From the NCBI GenBank assembly GCA_045657665.1, contig JAZOTN010000030.1, positions 248,001 through 312,000 on the forward strand: DNA of 64,000 nucleotides, in the 5' to 3' direction. The stretch comes from RUG12461 sp045657665 (GTDB taxonomy: Bacteria; Bacillota; Clostridia; Lachnospirales; Lachnospiraceae). How positions within the stretch are numbered: position 1 is the first letter of the stretch; the number at the start of each line of letters is the position of its first letter. Positions 59,048 to 64,000 of the stretch are shown here, one piece after another. The notes under the pieces were generated by a model. That model saw nothing but the letters and a program-made list of their open reading frames with translations, made no database searches and was not told where the DNA came from. A program made the translations under genes and the position numbers.

Positions 59048-60845
59048 ACGTCTTCTATCCTATCTGGGAAATTTCAAAGGAAAAATGGTGCGTGCCGTGA
59101 TCACGGCGGTGATCGGAACGGTCTTTACGGTGCTGGCGCCGTGGATCCTCGGTGAGATTACGACTATCCTCACAAATGGAATCGCAGATCAGAAGTGGGT
59201 AGTGGAATACGCGGCAGATGGCTCGCCGATTGCGGACACCGTCTATACTATGGTTGCCGGAAAACCCATCGGAAAAGTTGGCTGCATGGTATGGATCATC
59301 AACCTCCTTGTTATCGTATATCTGCTGGCATGGATATTCTGCATGGTTGCGAATTCCACGCTGGCAAGGGTTTCTGCCTTTATGGTAAGAAATCTCCGCG
59401 CTGAGATCGATAAAAAGATGCACCGGATGAAGCTGGATTATTACGACACCCGTACCAACGGAGAGATCCTTTCGGTGATCACGAATGATGTGGATGCCAT
59501 CAACACCATGTTTGGCAAGAATCTATATATGGCGTTGACACAGATCGTCATGCTGGTCGGGATCATGATTATGCTGCTTTCTATCAATCCGTGGCTGTTT
59601 TTGATCGCGGTGGCGATGATTCCGGCAACGCTTCTTTCTTCCGGCGCCGTGATGAAGGTCAGTGGGAAAAACTTCTCAGCGCAGCAGAACCTTCTTGGTG
59701 ATCTGAACGGATATGTGGAGGAGATGTATGACGGACAGAATGTAGTGTCCTCCTTCAATTATCAGAAGAAAGCCATTGAGAAGTTCGACAGCCTCAACGT
59801 AAAGCTTTTTGAGAAAGCAAAAAAAGCGGAGAAATACTCCGGCGCAATGATGCCGCTGACGCAGATGGTGAACAACGTGGGGTATGGAGTGGCAGCTTTG
59901 ATCGGCTGCACCTGCGCCCTGGGCGGCACCATGACCATCGGTAATGTACAGTCCGCACTGCAGTATATCAAGAACTTCCAGCAGCCCTTTACGACGTTTG
60001 CGCAGATGGCCGGCCAGATCTCTGCAGCCATGGCGGCAGGAGAGCGTGTCTTTGAACTCCTGGATGCGGAGGAAGAGATTCCGGATCCGGAAGACGGGAA
60101 AACGCCTGAAGTGACAGACGGCGCGGTAGAATTCAAACATGTGCAGTTTGGATATCTTCCGGATAAACTCCTGATGACGGATGTCAATGTCCATGTGGAG
60201 CCGGGGCAGAAGATCGCCATCGTCGGTCCGACAGGTGCCGGGAAAACAACCCTTATCAACCTCCTGATGCGTTTTTACGAGATAAACGGCGGAGAGATCT
60301 GGGTGGATGGTGTTAATACAAAGGATATGACGCGGCATGAGCTTCGGAAACATTTCGGAATGGTGCTGCAGGACACCTGGCTTTTTGAGGGAACGATCAA
60401 GGATAACCTGAAATATTCAACGGAGCGCGAGGTCACTGACGAAGAGGTGGTAAACGCGGCAAAATCCGTTTGTGCAGATGCTTTCATCAAGACGATGCCG
60501 GACGGTTACAATATGATGCTCAGTAAAGGCGCTGAAAACATTTCACAAGGGCAGCGACAGCTCCTTACGATTGCGCGTGCCATTATCGCGAATCCTGAGA
60601 TCATGATCCTGGATGAGGCTACAAGTAACGTCGATGCTCATACCGAGCAGGTGATCCAGGATGCAATGGCGACCCTTATGAAAGGACGTACCAGCTTCGT
60701 GATCGCACATCGTCTCAGCACTATCCGTGATGCCAATGTGATCCTTTACATGGAAAACGGAGACATTAAGGAAGTCGGTGATCATGATACACTCATGAAA
60801 CTCGGTGGAAAGTACGCAACGCTTTACAACAGCCAGTTTGGCTGA
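59028..60845 (+). CDS. ABC exporter half-transporter B (permease-ATPase)
   Basis: 605 residues with six membrane helices and an ATPase domain: Walker A GPTGAGKTT, Walker B MILDEATSNVD with the catalytic Glu intact, signature ISQGQRQLLTIARAI in place of LSGGQ. Thus the degenerate ATP site is built from A's Walker B (Asp) and B's changed signature, whereas the other site is fully canonical, the rule for heterodimeric type IV exporters. An extracellular loop insertion (EYAADGSPIADTVYTMVAGKPIG, about 62-84) is seen between the first helices. A strong GGAGAGGAGG precedes the ATG. Confidence 0.93.
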   Translation: MKLRVLKRLLSYLGNFKGKMVRAVITAVIGTVFTVLAPWILGEITTILTNGIADQKWVVEYAADGSPIADTVYTMVAGKPIGKVGCMVWIINLLVIVYLLAWIFCMVANSTLARVSAFMVRNLRAEIDKKMHRMKLDYYDTRTNGEILSVITNDVDAINTMFGKNLYMALTQIVMLVGIMIMLLSINPWLFLIAVAMIPATLLSSGAVMKVSGKNFSAQQNLLGDLNGYVEEMYDGQNVVSSFNYQKKAIEKFDSLNVKLFEKAKKAEKYSGAMMPLTQMVNNVGYGVAALIGCTCALGGTMTIGNVQSALQYIKNFQQPFTTFAQMAGQISAAMAAGERVFELLDAEEEIPDPEDGKTPEVTDGAVEFKHVQFGYLPDKLLMTDVNVHVEPGQKIAIVGPTGAGKTTLINLLMRFYEINGGEIWVDGVNTKDMTRHELRKHFGMVLQDTWLFEGTIKDNLKYSTEREVTDEEVVNAAKSVCADAFIKTMPDGYNMMLSKGAENISQGQRQLLTIARAIIANPEIMILDEATSNVDAHTEQVIQDAMATLMKGRTSFVIAHRLSTIRDANVILYMENGDIKEVGDHDTLMKLGGKYATLYNSQFG

Positions 60846-60864
60846 TATGTTTATGCAACAAAGA

Positions 60865-60904
60865 AAGGGGGCCGATCTTAAGTCAGGCTCCCTTATTTTA
60901 ATTA
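60865..60904 (+). terminator. Intrinsic terminator after the ABC pair
   Basis: AAGGGGGCC (60865-60873) pairs with GGCTCCCTT (60886-60894), with one G-T wobble, around a 12-base loop. An ATTTTAATT tail follows. The T-run is imperfect, so efficiency may be moderate. Confidence 0.7.
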
Positions 60905-60940
60905 CCACGGGGCATTTCGTAATGGGAGAGGAGTTACGGT

Positions 60941-62509
60941 ATGGATGAAGAAAAGATTGTCCGACTCGCAAAACCAAAGAGAAAAGGAATCCTTGCGCTG
61001 ATCTTCAGCCGGTTTTTTATCATCGCGCTGATCCTCGTGCTGCAAATTTCTGTATATGTCCTGTTTTTTGCATGGCTACATCAGTACATGCATATCTTTA
61101 TGCTCGTCTCAATCGTGTTCTCCCTTGTCATGGTGCTCTATCTGTTTTCCAGCGAGATTGACAACTCCGCCAAACTAACCTGGATGTTGATCATTTCGGT
61201 CTTTCCGCTTCTCGGAGCACTTTTGCTCTGGTATACGCAGATGAATTTCGGACACCGGCTGGAGACAAAGCGTGTAAAATCCCTGATCGATCAGACGAAG
61301 ACTGCGATTCCACAGCAGGAAGGAGTTCTGGAAGAACTAAGAGCTGATGGTGGCGGCACAGATGCGATTGCAGAGTACCTTAATAAATCCGGCTGTTATC
61401 CGGTTTACAAAAATACTGAGACACGCTTTTTCCCTCTGGGCGAAGACAAATTCAAAGCCATGCTGGAAGAGCTTGAGAAGGCAGAGCGCTTTATCTTCAT
61501 GGAATACTTCATTGTGGAAGAAGGTTACATGTGGGGAAAGATCCTTGAGATCCTGATGAGAAAAGCGAAGGCCGGCGTGGATGTGCGCGTGATGTACGAC
61601 GGGATGTGCGAAATGTCGACGCTTCCGGCTTCATATTGGAAGCTGCTCCGTAAGGAAGGGATCAAGGCGAAATCATTTGCGCCTATCGTCCCCGTGCTTT
61701 CTTCTCATTACAATTACCGCGATCATCGGAAGATTCTGGTCATAGACGGGAAAGTGGCTTTTACTGGAGGCGTGAACCTGGCGGATGAATACATCAATCG
61801 GATCGAGCGGTTCGGGCACTGGAAAGATACTGCCGTGATGTTAAAGGGAGATGCCGCAAGAAGTTTTTCGCTTCTGTTTCTTCAAATGTGGAACACTACG
61901 GAGAAGGACGTTTCATTCTCACCCTGTCTTGAGGATCCGAAGTATGTCCCGGAAAATCCGAGCGGTTATGTGATTCCCTATGGAGACTGTCCTCTGGATG
62001 ATTATAAGGTGGGAGAAGCTGTCTACATGGATATCTTAAACCGTGCCAATGATTATGTGCATGTAATGACTCCCTATCTGATCCTGGACGGAGAGCTGGA
62101 AACGTCCCTCAAATTCGCGGCGCAAAGAGGTGTGGATGTCAAGTTGATCCTTCCGGGGATTCCGGATAAGACCGCAGCGTATTCCCTTGCAAAGTCCCAT
62201 TATAGAGGGCTTGTTCGCGCCGGTGTAAAGATTTATGAATATACACCAGGTTTTGTACACGCTAAGGTCGTCGTCAGCGATGATATAAAAGCAGTGGTTG
62301 GCACCATCAATATGGATTACCGCAGTCTTTATCATCATTTTGAATGTGCGGCATACCTCTATAAAACCTCCTGTATCGGAGAGATAGAAGAGGACTTTGA
62401 AAAGACGCTTGCGAAGTGCCGCATGGTAACCGAAGAGAGCATTAAGCACGAAAAGTTCAAGTATAAAGTCCTCGGTCCCGTGATGAAGTTTATCGCACCG
62501 TTAATGTAA
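60941..62509 (+). CDS. cls: Cardiolipin synthase (phospholipase D family)
   Basis: Joins two phosphatidylglycerols to make cardiolipin. 522 residues: two to three N-terminal membrane helices (about 20-100, FFIIALILVLQISVYVLFF), then two HKD motifs, YRDHRKILVIDGKVAFTGG and FVHAKVVVSDDIKAVVGTINMD (HxKx4D), plus the typical QMWNTT linker. GGGAGAGGAG lies upstream of the ATG. It stands alone after the terminator; no clear promoter was found in the short gap. Cardiolipin enrichment at poles and septa ties to division genes only loosely. Confidence 0.94.
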   Translation: MDEEKIVRLAKPKRKGILALIFSRFFIIALILVLQISVYVLFFAWLHQYMHIFMLVSIVFSLVMVLYLFSSEIDNSAKLTWMLIISVFPLLGALLLWYTQMNFGHRLETKRVKSLIDQTKTAIPQQEGVLEELRADGGGTDAIAEYLNKSGCYPVYKNTETRFFPLGEDKFKAMLEELEKAERFIFMEYFIVEEGYMWGKILEILMRKAKAGVDVRVMYDGMCEMSTLPASYWKLLRKEGIKAKSFAPIVPVLSSHYNYRDHRKILVIDGKVAFTGGVNLADEYINRIERFGHWKDTAVMLKGDAARSFSLLFLQMWNTTEKDVSFSPCLEDPKYVPENPSGYVIPYGDCPLDDYKVGEAVYMDILNRANDYVHVMTPYLILDGELETSLKFAAQRGVDVKLILPGIPDKTAAYSLAKSHYRGLVRAGVKIYEYTPGFVHAKVVVSDDIKAVVGTINMDYRSLYHHFECAAYLYKTSCIGEIEEDFEKTLAKCRMVTEESIKHEKFKYKVLGPVMKFIAPLM

Positions 62510-62537
62510 GAATCACAAGGTAAAAAGGTGGTTTTTT

Positions 62538-63674
62538 ATGAAGGAAAAAAGTAAAAAAGACAAAGCCCGTTTCGGAGCATATATTGCCCTTATCGTCATC
62601 GGAACGATCGCGGGACTTATTGCATTGTTTTACGGACTCAGCGCACTTCTTAAAATCCTTGCCCCGGTCGTCGCAGGTGCCGCTTTTGCCTATGTCCTGA
62701 ACCCTCTTGTCAATTTCCTTGAAAAGAAACCTTTTAAAAAGATCCCGGAGACAATTTCACATATCCTTGCGATTATTCTGTCGGTTCTGTTGGCGCTTGC
62801 CATAGTGATGTTTTTCCTCCTGATGGTGACACCGCAGCTTGTTGAAAGCATTACGGAAATGATCAACAGTATCGATCTATACCAGGAAGAGATCGAAGGT
62901 TTTTTTAAACAGCTTTCCGCAACAACCGGGATCGATTTTTCTCCGATCAACGACTGGCTTGCGGATCTTAGTGAAAATATCCCGAAATGGATCCGCAATA
63001 ATACAGATCAGCTTCTAAAGATCTCAATGGATGCGGGAGACCGGATCGCAACGATCACTATGGGTTTTGTCCTGTCGATCTATTTTCTGATTGATAAAGC
63101 AAGGATCCTTGCAGCAACGAAAAGATTCTTCTCCGCTGTTCTGCCGGAAAACAAATACTCGGGTTTCAGCAAAACCGTACATCGTACGCATATGATCCTG
63201 ACCCGTTATATTATCGCGCAGCTGGTGGACGCTCTGTTTGTAGGAACTGCCTGCGCAATCCTTATGCTGATAGGCAAAATGCCTTTTGTGGCGTTGATCG
63301 CATCGGTTATGGGACTCATGAACCTGATCCCGACCTTCGGTCCGATTATCGGCAGTGCGATCGGTGTATTTTTCCTGCTTTTGAATGATCCGATGAAGGC
63401 GCTGATTTTCCTCCTCGTTATGGCTGTGATTCATGCAGTGGATGGATATATCTTAAAGCCAAAGCTGTTCGGAAGTGCACTCGGGGTTTCCCCGGTCCTT
63501 GTTTTTGCTTCGGTTATCATCGGTGGACGTATCATGGGCGTAAGGGGAATGCTTCTTGCAATTCCGGTGGCTGCGATCGTGAGTTTCCTGATGGATGATC
63601 TGTTGACGAAACTGGAAGAAAAGAAAAAATTGAAGAAAGAAGTAAGAACGGATTCTGACATGTCTGACAAGTAA
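62538..63674 (+). CDS. AI-2E family transporter-like membrane protein
   Basis: 378 residues with about seven to eight membrane helices: YIALIVIGTIAGLIALFYGLSALLKIL at the start, the family block GLMNLIPTFGPIIGSAIGVFFLLL and VDGYILKPKLFGSALGVSPVLVFASVIIGGRIMGVRGMLLAIPVAAI. Members include exporters of autoinducer-2 (TqsA), Na+/H+ antiporters and many of unknown substrate, so the name AI-2E is a family label only. A charged tail (LTKLEEKKKLKKEVRTD) ends it. GGTGG-like ribosome site before ATG; 28 bases after cls, perhaps co-transcribed. Confidence 0.88.
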   Translation: MKEKSKKDKARFGAYIALIVIGTIAGLIALFYGLSALLKILAPVVAGAAFAYVLNPLVNFLEKKPFKKIPETISHILAIILSVLLALAIVMFFLLMVTPQLVESITEMINSIDLYQEEIEGFFKQLSATTGIDFSPINDWLADLSENIPKWIRNNTDQLLKISMDAGDRIATITMGFVLSIYFLIDKARILAATKRFFSAVLPENKYSGFSKTVHRTHMILTRYIIAQLVDALFVGTACAILMLIGKMPFVALIASVMGLMNLIPTFGPIIGSAIGVFFLLLNDPMKALIFLLVMAVIHAVDGYILKPKLFGSALGVSPVLVFASVIIGGRIMGVRGMLLAIPVAAIVSFLMDDLLTKLEEKKKLKKEVRTDSDMSDK

Positions 63675-63792
63675 AAAAAGGACAAATGGCTTCATTTACA
63701 GCATGGGGCACATTCTACCATATTATGATGTTTATGGCGCTATTTATTCGTTAAACTATTCTTTTGCGAATAGATGAATCGCTCCACTGTTG

Positions 63793-63821
63793 TTGTTTTA
63801 AAAGCTTTTCTGTTGTATACT
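63793..63821 (+). promoter_or_regulatory. Promoter-like sequence with no known gene in the window
   Basis: TTGTTT (63793-63798) and TATACT (63816-63821) are 17 bases apart. It would drive an RNA reading through the palindrome to whatever lies beyond 64000. An unknown short RNA is also possible. Confidence 0.5.
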
Positions 63822-63866
63822 TACAGAATAAAGAACGGCAATTACCGGTAAGGGAACAAAGGAGCC

Positions 63867-63888
63867 AGGGGACGGTTCTGTGTCTCCT
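63867..63888. repeat. REP-like palindrome
   Basis: AGGGGAC (63867-63873) pairs with GTCTCCT (63882-63888), one G-T wobble. The core GGGGACGGTTCTGTGTCTCC closely resembles the palindromes that, from memory, flank REP-associated tyrosine (Y1) transposase genes in Clostridia. No transposase is seen in the window. Confidence 0.5.
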
Positions 63889-63938
63889 GCCAGTTTTAAA
63901 GCTTGGCGGCAGTTTCCTGCCGCCATATCTGATCCGCA

Positions 63939-64000
63939 TTACTGAAAAGCCGTATTCATATATTCATCCATCAAAGCCTCCGATTGCTCCATATATACAT
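63939..64000 (-). CDS. Possible 3' end of a minus-strand gene (partial)
   Basis: Read on the minus strand from the edge, an open frame gives MEQSEALMDEYMNTAFQ and ends at TAA (63941-63939). The hairpin at 63905-63924 lies 15 bases after this stop and could be its terminator, although the following T-run is weak. Composition looks like coding sequence, but the length is too short for any product call. Confidence 0.3.
   Translation of the reverse strand, partial: VYMEQSEALMDEYMNTAFQ

Larger units (their letters stand above)
63675..64000. other. Gene-poor end of the window
   Basis: 326 bases hold no convincing complete gene. I see a promoter-like pair (63793-63821), a REP-like palindrome (63867-63888), a perfect GC-rich hairpin GGCGGCAG/CTGCCGCC (63905-63924, loop TTTC), and a possible minus-strand gene end (63939-64000). 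Short ORFs here look accidental. Confidence 0.6.

Noticed and set aside
1..64000. CRISPR arrays, tRNA or rRNA genes, prophage or IS elements
   Set aside because: No regularly spaced direct repeats, no cloverleaf or rRNA-like sequence, and no integrase or transposase gene seen on either strand.

Overview
The window looks like chromosomal DNA of a Gram-positive anaerobe of the class Clostridia, most likely family Lachnospiraceae. The grounds are strong AGGAGG-type ribosome binding sites, frequent TTG starts, sigma-A-type promoters, and Firmicutes gene blocks: mreBCD-pbp2-minC-rodA-mgsA, yggS-sepF-ylmH-lspA-rluD, phoH-(membrane HD protein)-ybeY and mutS-mutL-miaA. A SpoVB-like flippase, a DUF3048 lipoprotein and a Rex redox regulator fit the same picture. 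I see no tRNA, rRNA, CRISPR array, prophage or transposase gene. This is mostly core genome, with nearly every gene on the + strand.

Layout. 1-3.8 kb: the end of an unidentified gene, a solute-binding lipoprotein, then tyrA and aroA (aromatic amino acids). 3.8-10.7 kb: an EF-G-like GTPase with its own promoter, a secreted propeller-like protein, leuS, and NADP isocitrate dehydrogenase. 10.7-14.7 kb: rex, a coiled-coil protein, the NAD(P)HX repair enzyme, and alanine racemase. 14.7-38 kb: a long co-directional run of yebC, glgA, uppP, ftsK, a zinc-ribbon/TPR membrane protein, rlmH, phoH, a degenerate PgpH-like protein, ybeY, DUF3048, a flippase, DUF308, two flavoproteins, mutS, mutL, miaA and a PLP enzyme. 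38-46.6 kb: the cell-shape and wall locus mreB, mreC, mreD, PBP2, minC, rodA, mgsA and a D,D-carboxypeptidase. 46.6-52.5 kb: a small P-loop protein, a terminator and a hairpin-rich intergenic element, then an HlyD-like protein, yggS, sepF, ylmH, lspA and rluD. 52.5-64 kb: a cytidylate kinase-like protein, an unusual PreA fusion, DUF308, a patatin, one minus-strand HD protein, a heterodimeric ABC exporter, cardiolipin synthase and an AI-2E-family protein. A gene-poor end follows with a REP-like palindrome.

The recurring oddity is the loss or change of key residues or partners in familiar genes. MreB has lost several nucleotide-site residues. MinC sits without minD or minE and has ASGE in place of the MinD-contact motif RSGQ. 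The PgpH-like protein has lost its HD metal ligands. MgsA has Ala where the catalytic Asp is expected. divIVA is missing from its usual place next to lspA. Several of these lie in growth and division loci, so the division-site and elongation machinery of this lineage may work differently from the Bacillus model. That last step is inference. I did not find a clearly new multi-gene system such as defence or secretion. The best candidates for new biology are these remodelled proteins, the PreT-head/PreA fusion, and the hairpin-rich element at 47.1-47.3 kb.
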